Shown here one piece after another: positions 15,137 to 23,212 of a stretch of 34,160 nt of DNA. The DNA is from Pseudoruminococcus sp964385235. GTDB taxonomy: Bacteria > Bacillota > Clostridia > Oscillospirales > Acutalibacteraceae. Numbering within the stretch: the first letter of the stretch is position 1; each line of letters opens with the position of its first letter. A program made the position numbers and the translations under genes. The stretch spans positions 1-34,160 of the forward strand of contig CAYLOD010000009.1 of the NCBI GenBank assembly GCA_964385235.1. Reading direction: 5' to 3'. The notes below the pieces were generated by a model. The model was not told where the DNA came from, did no database searches, and was given only the letters and a program-made list of their open reading frames with translations.

Positions 15137-16698
15137 CTAACTTTATACATGAGGAGAATTTTTATGATCAGCAAATTTACAGAATTAACAGTGCTTGTAT
15201 TTTGTTCAATATACTTGTTCGCAAAGTTTCTTGACATAAAAATAACGAAAAGGACGGTCGCGTTTGCCGTTCCGTTTTCAATGGTTGTCGCCGCCTTGGC
15301 AGAATTATTTTCCGATTATTTAATGCCGTTTATTTATTTTTTCATGATATTCGTCATCGGAATATTCAATCAAGTGATGTTCAGGGAATCTCTTAATACA
15401 ACGGTGATATTCTCAACCATAGCATTTGCCCTGTCATTCTCTTTATTGTTTATATGCGCAGTTTTATGCTCACCTTTTATATTTATAATATATTCCGCTT
15501 TCGGACAGTCCGACGTTACCGACTTTGTTTTATTTTTAATAATAGAAGCTGTGGATATCCTTGTCTGCTGCCTGTTATTCAAAATAAAGAAATTTAAACA
15601 CGGCATGACATTTCTAAAGGAAAAGATTTCAAATGAAATAGGATTGATTATATCGTTCTTAATTCTTTTTGCCATATCGATTACCAACATGAATACAAGC
15701 GGCAACATTATGGTTACAGTGATCCTGATGATAACTACATTACTTTGCGGTATGGCTTTTTTGGTGTGGTGGCGCAAGGAAATAAAACACGCCTACAATA
15801 AAAAGGTAAGCGACAGGCTGACAGAATCCCTGCAGCAAAACATACAGGAATTGAAAAAGGAAACGGACAAACTCCGTTACCACAATGACGAACTTTCAAA
15901 AATAATACATAGTGATAATAAGCTTATACCCGCCATGGTTATGGCAGTTAAAAGTCTGCTGACGGGCATGGAGGAGGACGCCCCCGAAATCAAAAAAGCC
16001 GAGATAAAAGACCTTTTGAATAACCTTGACAAGATGTACTCCGAGCGGCGCGGAATGATTACAAGCTACGAAAGCAACAATACTTCACAGCTCCACCCTA
16101 CGGGTTTTATCACGGTAGACGCCACTCTGCTTTATATGAAGCACAGGGCGCGGGATTTATCAACAGAGTTTGATTATACAATTTCATTCGACGTGTCGGA
16201 AATAATAGGCAAAACCATTGACGAGGCGGGTTTTAATACAATCCTTGCCGACCTGATTGAAAACGCGCTGATCGCGGTTTCGTTCAGCGAGAGCGGCCCG
16301 AAAGCTGTTCGTGTTATCTTCAAAAAAACCGATAACAGTTACATAATAGAGATATACGACAGCGGAATACCTTTTCAGGCAAAGACTATATTAAATCTCG
16401 GCAAAAAAAGAGCCACTACACATTCCGAAACAGGCGGCAGCGGCATAGGGTTAATGACGATATATGAAATTTTAAAAAAGGCTAATGCAAGCCTTGAAAT
16501 AAACGAAAATATTCAGTCAGAACCTTTTACAAAGTGTATTTCCGTTTCCTTTGATACTCTGTCCGAATTTCGCGTTGAAAGCACAAGAAATGACATTATC
16601 AAGGCCTGCAAACAAAGAGGGGATATTTTACTGAACTGCTGAACGCCGGAAGTATTAAGATATTCTCATAATTGAAATTAAAAATGTCCGGGTTTTAA
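15137..16698 (+). repeat. Direct duplication, copy 2 (GHKL kinase unit)
   Basis: Second copy of the unit at 13567-15128. Similarity begins near the CTTTATACAT before the ribosome site and ends at GGGTTTTA after the shared downstream segment. Confidence 0.9.
15164..16642 (+). CDS. AgrC-like GHKL-domain sensor histidine kinase, copy 2
   Basis: A 492-residue paralogue of the preceding gene, 91 bp downstream. The proteins differ only in the first ~22 residues (MISKFTELTVL...KFLD against MIINFTEFTVL...KLLD) and are otherwise identical in translation, including the His box, N box and G2 box. The ribosome site GAGGAG lies 8 nt before the ATG. An in-frame upstream ATG at 15098 would add 22 residues but would place this ribosome site inside the gene, so it is not preferred. 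The apparent identity over ~1.4 kb implies very recent duplication or ongoing gene conversion, while the first transmembrane helix diverges. Partner regulator unknown. Confidence 0.85.
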   Translation: MISKFTELTVLVFCSIYLFAKFLDIKITKRTVAFAVPFSMVVAALAELFSDYLMPFIYFFMIFVIGIFNQVMFRESLNTTVIFSTIAFALSFSLLFICAVLCSPFIFIIYSAFGQSDVTDFVLFLIIEAVDILVCCLLFKIKKFKHGMTFLKEKISNEIGLIISFLILFAISITNMNTSGNIMVTVILMITTLLCGMAFLVWWRKEIKHAYNKKVSDRLTESLQQNIQELKKETDKLRYHNDELSKIIHSDNKLIPAMVMAVKSLLTGMEEDAPEIKKAEIKDLLNNLDKMYSERRGMITSYESNNTSQLHPTGFITVDATLLYMKHRARDLSTEFDYTISFDVSEIIGKTIDEAGFNTILADLIENALIAVSFSESGPKAVRVIFKKTDNSYIIEIYDSGIPFQAKTILNLGKKRATTHSETGGSGIGLMTIYEILKKANASLEINENIQSEPFTKCISVSFDTLSEFRVESTRNDIIKACKQRGDILLNC

Positions 16699-16726
16699 TA
16701 TTTTAAATTTATTTACACCGATAATA

Positions 16727-17011
16727 TTAGATCTTCACATCAATGTTTCTTATAGTGACGCCCAATTCCTTATTAAAGCCCTGTATGACAGCATCCTTGT
16801 TTTTCTTTATAAGCCAAACGACTAACTCGTCTTTTGTTTTCTGCGGAAACGCGTTAATGAACGCCTTAGCGGCGGACTTTGACATATGCGAAACCGTTCT
16901 CAGCACAGCGGCAGTTCCGGAATCATCGGAAGCTGTCTCCTCGAGCTTTGGCAGATACTTTACCACCAATTCGCCATAGTTAATGTTATCTATTTTAATG
17001 TTGATTTCCAT
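16727..17011 (-). CDS. Small protein of unknown function (94 aa)
   Basis: I do not recognise this family. The 94-residue product has no signal peptide and no transmembrane segment. It starts with an MEINIKIDNINYGELVVKYLP beta/alpha segment, continues with a helical region containing a basic, alanine-rich SHMSKSAAKAFINAF, and ends in another strand (VTIRNIDVKI). A strong AGGAGGAAG precedes the ATG, and a promoter with an 18-bp palindrome lies upstream, so it is very likely expressed. It converges with the duplicated kinases on the opposite strand; the kinase duplication ends ~28 bp before its stop. An in-frame upstream start is rejected because of the ribosome site. Confidence 0.7.
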   Translation of the reverse strand: MEINIKIDNINYGELVVKYLPKLEETASDDSGTAAVLRTVSHMSKSAAKAFINAFPQKTKDELVVWLIKKNKDAVIQGFNKELGVTIRNIDVKI

Positions 17012-17072
17012 AACTTCCTCCTGCACAGCAATAATAAATGACATCTTCCCTTCCGTCCAAATATGCGGGGAT

Positions 17073-17116
17073 ATATAACTTAAGTTATATTATAGCATAT
17101 TTTTCCATAAAATCAA
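17073..17116 (-). promoter_or_regulatory. Promoter with overlapping 18-bp palindromic operator candidate
   Basis: Minus strand TTGATT (17111-17116), 16 bp, TATAAT (17089-17094). A perfect 18-bp palindrome, ATATAACTTAAGTTATAT (17073-17090), starts at the -10 box and covers the expected transcription start, so a dimeric regulator bound there would block initiation of the 94-aa gene. Confidence 0.6.
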
Positions 17117-17233
17117 CTATATTTTAAGAGATTTACACGAATACCGACATTTTAAGTCTATTTAACAACAGTATATTATTTAACAATATATATGGGCATA
17201 ATCTCAATAGGGGCTCACTTGTTGAAACTTATA

Positions 17234-17262
17234 TTGCCTTGGCGGTTTATATAGTATATAAT
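17234..17262 (+). promoter_or_regulatory. Promoter of the penicillin-binding protein gene
   Basis: TTGCCT (17234-17239), 17 bp, TATAAT (17257-17262), about 120 bp before the start codon. Confidence 0.6.
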
Positions 17263-17284
17263 ATAATTCGGGAAGATTTCCCAC

Positions 17285-17338
17285 GACTTGCCGGGCACGC
17301 CTATCAGGCATGAGCCACGCTCTATGCCGGGACAAGTC
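17285..17338 (+). promoter_or_regulatory. Structured leader hairpin before the penicillin-binding protein gene
   Basis: GACTTG pairs with CAAGTC and, one bulge inside, CC-x-GGCA pairs with TGCC-x-GG, with a small inner hairpin GCCT/AGGC. There is no T run after it, so it is not a simple terminator. Function unknown. Confidence 0.5.
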
Positions 17339-17382
17339 CCTTATTAAAGCACTTGAATAAAATGCACCCGGGTGGTGAAATG

Positions 17383-18762
17383 ATGAATAAAATACGAAAT
17401 CGTTCTCTGATAGTATGGCTTCTCGTTATAGCGTTTATCGGAGGAATGATTTATTTCTCCGTCAGCCTGATAACAAATGCCGACGTCTGGGCGTCAAAGC
17501 CTCAAAACGCACACCTCGGCACGGACGGTATGGGAGAGGCGGGAACTATTACGGACAGGAACGGTGACATTCTCGCCTACAGTGAAAACGGCGGACGTTA
17601 TTACAGCTCAGATGAAAGCACCCGCCGCGCCCTGCTTCACACCATCGGCGACGAGGGACGCAGCATAGGCGGAGCTGTTCAAAACGTATACCGTTCGGAG
17701 CTTTCGGGCTTCAGCTTTATATTCGGTCTCGGACTTCCGGACGGTTTGACGTTCGGCAGGAATATCCGTCTCACTATTGACAGCGAAATATCAAGGACAG
17801 CCTATGAAGCCCTTGGATATAACAGGGGGGCGGTCTTTGTCTACAATTACAAAACGGGCGAAATTATCGCGAAGGTCAGCACTCCTACATACGACCCCGA
17901 AAACATTCCCGATATAGAGGGTAACGACGAATACGAGGGCGTGTATGTTGACCGCTCTATAAACGCGACATATCCGCCCGGCTCGACCTTTAAGCTCGTA
18001 ACATCAGCCGCCGCACTCGAGAACATGAGCGAAGAGGAACTTGACAGCAGGACCTACTCCTGTACAGGCAGCGACACAATAGGCGGCAATACTGTCACCT
18101 GCTACGAGGCGCACGGCGAGGAAAACTTCAAGGAAGCCCTTGCTCATTCATGCAACTGCTATTTCGCGCAGCTTGCCGTCGATCTCGGAGCGGATAAGAT
18201 GACAAAGCAGGCCAACAAAATGGGCTTTAACAAGAGTGTTTCTATCGGTGACATAGATACTGCCGAAAGCAAATATGACGTATCAGACGCCGATCTGAAC
18301 GAGCTCGGCTGGAGCGGCGTCGGACAGTATACCGACCTTGCGAGCCCTATGACTATGGCGGTAATCTCAGGCGCTATCGCCAACGGCGGAACGCCGGTAA
18401 TGCCATATCTTGTTAGTCAGGTATCTCTGCCGTTCGGCATACCCACACTACCGAAAAGCGGCAGAAGCGGCTCTCGAATGCTAAGCTCCGAAAACGCCGA
18501 TACACTTTCGGATATGATGCGTTATACAGTAGAGAACGAATACTACGGCGGCGGCTTTAACGGTGAAGTATGCGCGAAAACAGGCACCGCCGAGGTCGGC
18601 GGGGGCAAAACGGCTCACGCGTGGGTAACGGGCTTCAGCCGTGACGAAAACTGCCCGCTCGCCTTCGCGGTAATCGTTGAACACGGGGATTCGGGATATT
18701 GGGCAGCCCTTCCCGTTGCCGCGCAGGTCATGAATAAAGCTGCCGAAATGTACTCAAATTAA
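17383..18762 (+). CDS. Class B penicillin-binding protein (peptidoglycan transpeptidase, PbpA-like)
   Basis: A 459-residue transpeptidase that cross-links peptidoglycan outside the membrane. One N-terminal membrane helix (~8-31) anchors it. A short dimerisation-type domain (GTITDRNGDILA) precedes the catalytic domain, which has all three active-site motifs: SxxK at Ser201-Lys204 (PPGSTFK), SxN at 256-258 (SCN) and KTG at 399-401 (AKTGTAE). There are no PASTA domains. Size and motif spacing match the short PbpA type that usually sits beside an FtsW/RodA glycosyltransferase; none is adjacent here. ATG codons at 17380 and 17383 are adjacent; I choose 17383 because of its spacing to GGTGGTG. Sporulation, division or elongation role cannot be decided. 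Confidence 0.9.
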   Translation: MNKIRNRSLIVWLLVIAFIGGMIYFSVSLITNADVWASKPQNAHLGTDGMGEAGTITDRNGDILAYSENGGRYYSSDESTRRALLHTIGDEGRSIGGAVQNVYRSELSGFSFIFGLGLPDGLTFGRNIRLTIDSEISRTAYEALGYNRGAVFVYNYKTGEIIAKVSTPTYDPENIPDIEGNDEYEGVYVDRSINATYPPGSTFKLVTSAAALENMSEEELDSRTYSCTGSDTIGGNTVTCYEAHGEENFKEALAHSCNCYFAQLAVDLGADKMTKQANKMGFNKSVSIGDIDTAESKYDVSDADLNELGWSGVGQYTDLASPMTMAVISGAIANGGTPVMPYLVSQVSLPFGIPTLPKSGRSGSRMLSSENADTLSDMMRYTVENEYYGGGFNGEVCAKTGTAEVGGGKTAHAWVTGFSRDENCPLAFAVIVEHGDSGYWAALPVAAQVMNKAAEMYSN

Positions 18763-18885
18763 AGCTTCTGAGGAATTTACCGGCCATTTTATTTTAAATC
18801 CATAAAATGACATTAAATTGTAAACATTTCTAATTTACCGAAATTTACTTTTTTTGTATAAATTTGAAAAAATAGCGGCATATAT

Positions 18886-18914
18886 TTGACAAAAAAAAAT
18901 ATATATGATAGAAT
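18886..18914 (+). promoter_or_regulatory. Sigma-A promoter of the acyl-CoA synthetase gene
   Basis: TTGACA (18886-18891), 17 bp, TAGAAT (18909-18914), preceded by A/T-rich sequence. Confidence 0.75.
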
Positions 18915-19003
18915 AAGTCGTATGGTTAAAAATCGTCGGCTTAATATTTTCAAGACTATTTATATTGCCGATAATAAACTTTTGAAAAGGAAGTATTTAA
19001 GGT

Positions 19004-20674
19004 ATGCTGCTTAACAGATTTCTCCCGAGAATTGAGTTTGATTCGTATGAAGATTTTAAGGAAAATTACAAGGTAAATATTCCTGAGGATTTTAACTTCG
19101 GCTTTGATGTTGTAGACGCATGGGCGAAAGAGGACGAAAACAAGAGGGCTCTCGTTTGGTGCAACGACCACGGCGAGGAAAAAACATTTACTTTCAGCGA
19201 CATAAGCCGTCTTTCCAATAAAACCGCAAACTACCTTAAAAGCCTCGGCATTAAAAAGGGCGATGTTGTTATGTTAATTCTTCGCCGCCGCTGGGAATAC
19301 TGGGTATGCGCGACCGCTTTACATAAACTTGGGGCTGTACTTATCCCGGGAACACTGCAGCTCACTAAAAAGGATATAGTATACAGAGGCAATGCCGCAG
19401 GAATAAAGACGTTTATCTGTATAAATGATGACTTTGTTATTTCTCAGGTTGAGGCAGCAGCTCTCGAAATTCCAACACTTAAATACAAAATAGTTGTCGA
19501 CAAGCCCCGCGACGGCTGGCGATTCTTTGAAGATGAGATAGAAAGCTTTTCGGAGGACTTTCCACGTCCCACAGGCGATGATGCTACAAACTGGAACGAC
19601 GTCATGCTTGTTTACTTCACAAGCGGCACAACGGGTATGCCCAAGATGGTTCAGCACAACTTTGCTCACCCTCTCGGTCATATAGTTACCGCGAAATATT
19701 GGCAGCAGGTTCAGGAAAATAAGCTTCACATGAGCGTTTCCGACTCAGGCTGGGCAAAGTTCGGCTGGGGAAAGATATACGGTCAATGGATATGCGGCGC
19801 GGTTATTTTTGCCTATGATATGGACAAGTTTATCCCCTCCCGCCTGCTCGAGGTTATATCAAAATATAAGGTCACAACTTTCTGCGCGCCGCCGACAATG
19901 TATCGCTTTATGCTTCAGGAGGATCTGACAAAGTATGATCTTTCCTTTGTTGAGCATTTCTGTACTGCCGGTGAACCGTTGAATCCCGAAGTCATAAGAA
20001 AATGGAAGGATTTTACCGGAAAGCTCATATATGAGGGATTCGGTCAGAGCGAGGGCAGTGTACTGCTTGCCAACTTTCAGTGGTTCGAGCCGCGCTTCGG
20101 CGCGACAGGCAAGCCGTCGCCGATTTACGACATTCGCCTCGTTGATAAAAACGGAAACGAAGTAAAAACAGGCAAGGAAGGCTCTATCGTAGTAATGGAC
20201 GTAAAAAATAATCCGCCGGTCGGTCTTTTTACAGGATATTACAAGGATCCTCAAATGACAGAGGAAAAACTTCTCGGAAAATACTACAACACAGATGACA
20301 TAGCATGGTGCGACGAGGACGGCTATTACTGGTTTATCGGCCGCGACGATGACGTTATCAAGTGTTCGGGCTATCGTATCGGACCGTTCGAGGTAGAAAG
20401 CGCGTTGATAGAGCATCCGGCGGTTGTAGAGTGCGCTATAACAGGCGCTCCCGATCCCATCAGAGGTCAAGTCGTCAAGGCTACGATAGTTCTTGCGGCA
20501 GGCTATACTCCCAGCGAGGAATTGAAGAAGGAACTTCAAGAGCATGTTAAAAAAATCACCGCCCCTTATAAATATCCGAGGGTTATCGAGTTTGTAGATG
20601 AGCTGCCTAAAACAATAAGCGGTAAAATAAAGCGCGGAGAGATTCGTAAATCCGACGAATATACATCAGAATAA
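19004..20674 (+). CDS. AMP-binding acyl-CoA synthetase (acetyl/medium-chain type)
   Basis: A 556-residue member of the ANL adenylate-forming superfamily, which activates a carboxylate with ATP and transfers it to CoA. Core motifs are in order: P-loop YFTSGTTGMPKM, the aromatic substrate region around SDSGWAKFGWGK, GFGQSEG (A5), YNTDDIAWCDEDGYYWFIGRDDD (A7-A8, listed here only by position ~425-450), the hinge and KCSGYRIGPFEVES, and the C-terminal catalytic lysine in ISGKIKR. The overall pattern is closest to ACSM-type medium-chain or acetyl-CoA synthetase-like proteins; the chain length of the substrate is not deducible. AAGGAAG lies ~10 nt before the ATG. Monocistronic with its own promoter and terminator. 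Confidence 0.9.
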   Translation: MLLNRFLPRIEFDSYEDFKENYKVNIPEDFNFGFDVVDAWAKEDENKRALVWCNDHGEEKTFTFSDISRLSNKTANYLKSLGIKKGDVVMLILRRRWEYWVCATALHKLGAVLIPGTLQLTKKDIVYRGNAAGIKTFICINDDFVISQVEAAALEIPTLKYKIVVDKPRDGWRFFEDEIESFSEDFPRPTGDDATNWNDVMLVYFTSGTTGMPKMVQHNFAHPLGHIVTAKYWQQVQENKLHMSVSDSGWAKFGWGKIYGQWICGAVIFAYDMDKFIPSRLLEVISKYKVTTFCAPPTMYRFMLQEDLTKYDLSFVEHFCTAGEPLNPEVIRKWKDFTGKLIYEGFGQSEGSVLLANFQWFEPRFGATGKPSPIYDIRLVDKNGNEVKTGKEGSIVVMDVKNNPPVGLFTGYYKDPQMTEEKLLGKYYNTDDIAWCDEDGYYWFIGRDDDVIKCSGYRIGPFEVESALIEHPAVVECAITGAPDPIRGQVVKATIVLAAGYTPSEELKKELQEHVKKITAPYKYPRVIEFVDELPKTISGKIKRGEIRKSDEYTSE

Positions 20675-20684
20675 ATAGCAGCAA

Positions 20685-20722
20685 GCGCCATAAACAGTAT
20701 AAAGTTTACGGCGCTTTTCTTT
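20685..20722 (+). terminator. Terminator after the acyl-CoA synthetase gene
   Basis: AGCGCC-A-TAAAC pairs with GTTTA-C-GGCGCT, followed by TTTTCTTTT. Confidence 0.8.
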
Positions 20723-21019
20723 TAATATTTATAAGGTGCTTGCCACGCCGCCTTATAGGCGAGGGACATTCCTGACTAAGTAATAAATTTTTTCTACAAG
20801 TCTATTACAAACGGATTTACAGAAGTCTCAACAACAAAATAATGGTCTTAAAAAGAAATGCTTACGGATTCCGAAATTTCAAACACTTCAGAAACCGCAT
20901 TTTACATATGTTTTCCTGCTGACGACAAATAAAAAGCAGACAGCCACATATCCGCGACCGCCTGCATCTGCATTTCCATTTTTTCCTTACCCTCAACTAT
21001 TTACAAAAAAACAAAAATT
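20723..21019. other. Gene-poor intergenic stretch with one small candidate ORF
   Basis: There is no standard gene. On the minus strand 20902-20979 could encode a 25-residue Met-rich peptide (MEMQMQAVADMW...) with AAGGA a few bases upstream. After its TAA the same frame continues for 17 more codons to 20848. I do not call it as a gene. Its upstream side is next to the bidirectional terminator of gpmI. Confidence 0.4.
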
Positions 21020-21062
21020 AAAGCTGCGTTCGGGCCTTTGAAGGCTTTTGAACGCAGCTTTT
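21020..21062. terminator. Bidirectional terminator downstream of gpmI
   Basis: AAAGCTGCGTTC and GAACGCAGCTTT form a long stem with an inner GCCTTTGAAGGC hairpin. T runs flank it on both strands. It closes the minus-strand glycolytic cluster. Confidence 0.85.
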
Positions 21063-21081
21063 TGTATTTTACATATTTTCC

Positions 21082-22599
21082 TTACTTAATCAGGCTTACC
21101 CCGCTCATTTCCTCAGGCTGTTCAAGTCCGAGGATATGAAGCATTGTCGGAGCTATATCCGCGAGTCTGCCGCCCTCGCGAAGCTCACATGGATAGCCGA
21201 CTACACAGAAAGGAACGGGGTTGGTTGTGTGCGCTGTAAACGGCGAGCCGTCCGCGTCGATCATTTTATCGGCATTGCCGTGATCTGCCGTTATGAGGGC
21301 AACACCGTCCATTTCCCCTATTGCATTCACTACCATGCCGACACATTTGTCAACAGCCTCGACAGCCCTGACAGCCGCGTCAAATACGCCTGTATGTCCG
21401 ACCATATCGCAGTTTGCGAAGTTCAGAATTATAACGTCATACTTACCGCTCTTAATGGCAGGCACGAGCTTATCCGTTACCTCATATGCGCTCATCTCAG
21501 GCTTAAGGTCATATGTCGCGACTCCGGGAGACTTGACAAGGATCCTGTCCTCACCGGGATACTGTTTCTCGATTCCGCCGTTGAAGAAGAATGTGACATG
21601 GGCATACTTTTCGGTCTCGGCGATTCTGAGCTGGGACATTCCCCTGTCGGATATATACTCGCCAAGCGTATTTTTGAGCGACTGAGGCTTGAAAGCAATG
21701 TCAACATTCGGCATGGCGGCATCGTACTGCGTCATGCAAACATACTTCAGCGGGAAGAAGCCGTTTCTCCTCTCAAAGCCTTTAAAGTCGGGATCAACAA
21801 ATGTACGGGTTATCTCTCTCGCCCTGTCGGGGCGGAAGTTAAAGAATATTATGCTGTCATTCGGCTGAACCGTCGCGCCGCCGTCAACAACCGTGGGAAC
21901 GACAAATTCGTCCGTGACGCCATTCTCATAGGAGTTTTTAACGGCGCATACGGGGCAAGCCGCGTTCACTCCCTCGCCGTATACCATAGCCGCATACGCC
22001 TTTTCGACACGCTCCCAGCGGTTATCACGGTCCATAGCGTAATATCTGCCCATAACTGTGGCGATCTTGCCCACACCGATCTCCTCTGTTTTATCGACGC
22101 ACTCCTTAATGAAATCAGCGGCGCTTGACGGCGGAACGTCGCGTCCGTCGAGGAAAGCGTGAATATATACCTTTTCAAGCCCTTTTTTCTTCGCAAGCTC
22201 AAGAATACCGTAGAGGTGCGTGTTATGACTGTGAACTCCTCCGTTTGAAAGAAGCCCCATCAGGTGGAGAGCAGTACCGTTCCTGAGCGCGTTGTCCATC
22301 GCGCCGACAATGGCTTCATTGTCCTTGAGCTTATCCTCCTCGATAGTCTTGGTAATCCTTGTAAGCTCCTGATATACTATTCGGCCCGCGCCGATATTCG
22401 TGTGACCGACCTCGCTGTTTCCCATCTGTCCGTCCGGCAAACCGACATCAAGTCCCGAAGCTCCGATCTCAGTCACAGGACAGCTTTCGAAAATCTTATC
22501 TAAATTCGGTCTTTTTGCCGCTTTTATAGCATTTATGGCCTCGTCCCCACAGCCGATGCCAAAACCGTCAAGTATCATAAGAATAAGAGGTTTTTTCAT
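21082..22599 (-). CDS. gpmI: 2,3-bisphosphoglycerate-independent phosphoglycerate mutase
   Basis: A 505-residue Mn-dependent mutase that interconverts 3- and 2-phosphoglycerate through a phosphoserine intermediate. It belongs to the alkaline phosphatase superfamily. Asp11 in ILDGFG and Ser62 in GQMGNSEVGH are the metal and phospho-acceptor residues. Further matches are HSHNTHL, HAFLDGRDVPP, the NFRPDRARE motif, and the C-terminal metal sites NFANCDMVGHTG and ITADHGNAD. Standard length. The start is the ATG at 22597-22599 with AAGGAAG 7 nt upstream; a TTG one codon earlier is less likely. Last gene of pgk-tpiA-pyrE-gpmI. Confidence 0.96.
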   Translation of the reverse strand: MKKPLILMILDGFGIGCGDEAINAIKAAKRPNLDKIFESCPVTEIGASGLDVGLPDGQMGNSEVGHTNIGAGRIVYQELTRITKTIEEDKLKDNEAIVGAMDNALRNGTALHLMGLLSNGGVHSHNTHLYGILELAKKKGLEKVYIHAFLDGRDVPPSSAADFIKECVDKTEEIGVGKIATVMGRYYAMDRDNRWERVEKAYAAMVYGEGVNAACPVCAVKNSYENGVTDEFVVPTVVDGGATVQPNDSIIFFNFRPDRAREITRTFVDPDFKGFERRNGFFPLKYVCMTQYDAAMPNVDIAFKPQSLKNTLGEYISDRGMSQLRIAETEKYAHVTFFFNGGIEKQYPGEDRILVKSPGVATYDLKPEMSAYEVTDKLVPAIKSGKYDVIILNFANCDMVGHTGVFDAAVRAVEAVDKCVGMVVNAIGEMDGVALITADHGNADKMIDADGSPFTAHTTNPVPFCVVGYPCELREGGRLADIAPTMLHILGLEQPEEMSGVSLIK

Positions 22600-22630
22600 C
22601 AATCATCTTCCTTTCATAATTCTATGAGAA

Positions 22631-23167
22631 TTATTCCGCCGCTCCCGCTTCCCGCTTAATATATTCCATTGTGAACGCGGGTATTAGCTTCAGGTCATGC
22701 TCGGCAAGAATGCCGGCTGCCTTTTCGCTTCTCTGTATTACGCAGAGAACCGTGTCGATTACCGCACCCTTTTTGCGAAGCTCACGAACACCGTCGATTA
22801 TCGCGCCGCCTGTTGTAACAACGTCCTCTATGATGAGAACGTGCCTGCCGCTCACGTCGGCTCCCTCAGCGAGCTTGCAGGTACCGTATTCCTTGGCCTT
22901 TTTGCGGACAAAAGCCGCTTTCATGCCTGTTTGAAGGGAAATAGCGGTGACAACGGGGATACCTCCCATCTCAAGACCCGCGATAACGTCTGTTCCCTCC
23001 GGTATAAGACTGCTCATGATTTTTGCTATTTCGGAGAGAACCTCGGGGACAGCCTCGAAAAGATATTTGTCAAAATACTCGTTTGAGATCTGTCCCGAAC
23101 GAAGCTTAAACTCGCCCGTAATATGTGAAAGCTCGTATATTTTCTTTGCAACTTCTGACTTAGTCAA
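22631..23167 (-). CDS. pyrE: Orotate phosphoribosyltransferase
   Basis: A 178-residue type I phosphoribosyltransferase that converts orotate and PRPP to OMP in pyrimidine synthesis. Its fold markers are the PRPP-binding loop VLIIEDVVTTGGAI, the flexible loop FVRKKAKEYG and the N-terminal hood FKLRSGQISNEYFDKY, with GLEMGGIPV. I choose a TTG start at 23165-23167 because AAGGAAG sits exactly 6 nt upstream; an upstream in-frame ATG would include that ribosome site and an unrelated charged N-terminus. It is inserted between tpiA and gpmI, 45 bp and 31 bp from them, all on one strand and without internal terminators that I can see, so it is probably co-transcribed with glycolytic genes. Confidence 0.93.
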   Translation of the reverse strand: MTKSEVAKKIYELSHITGEFKLRSGQISNEYFDKYLFEAVPEVLSEIAKIMSSLIPEGTDVIAGLEMGGIPVVTAISLQTGMKAAFVRKKAKEYGTCKLAEGADVSGRHVLIIEDVVTTGGAIIDGVRELRKKGAVIDTVLCVIQRSEKAAGILAEHDLKLIPAFTMEYIKREAGAAE

Positions 23168-23212
23168 GAGAATCTTCCTTTCCGGGTCGTATTTAAAATA
23201 CATCAAGCGGTG

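Noticed and set aside
15098..15163. 22-codon in-frame N-terminal extension of kinase copy 2, and the equivalent open frame before copy 1
   Set aside because: It would place a strong ribosome site (GAGGAG/AAGGAG) inside the coding region. The extension sequences are poorly alike, and the ATG after the ribosome site fits both copies. A hidden signal peptide gene is not supported because there is no stop.
21136..22128. 330-aa plus-strand ORF antisense to gpmI
   Set aside because: It is a shadow of a highly conserved gene with no start signals and no family resemblance.
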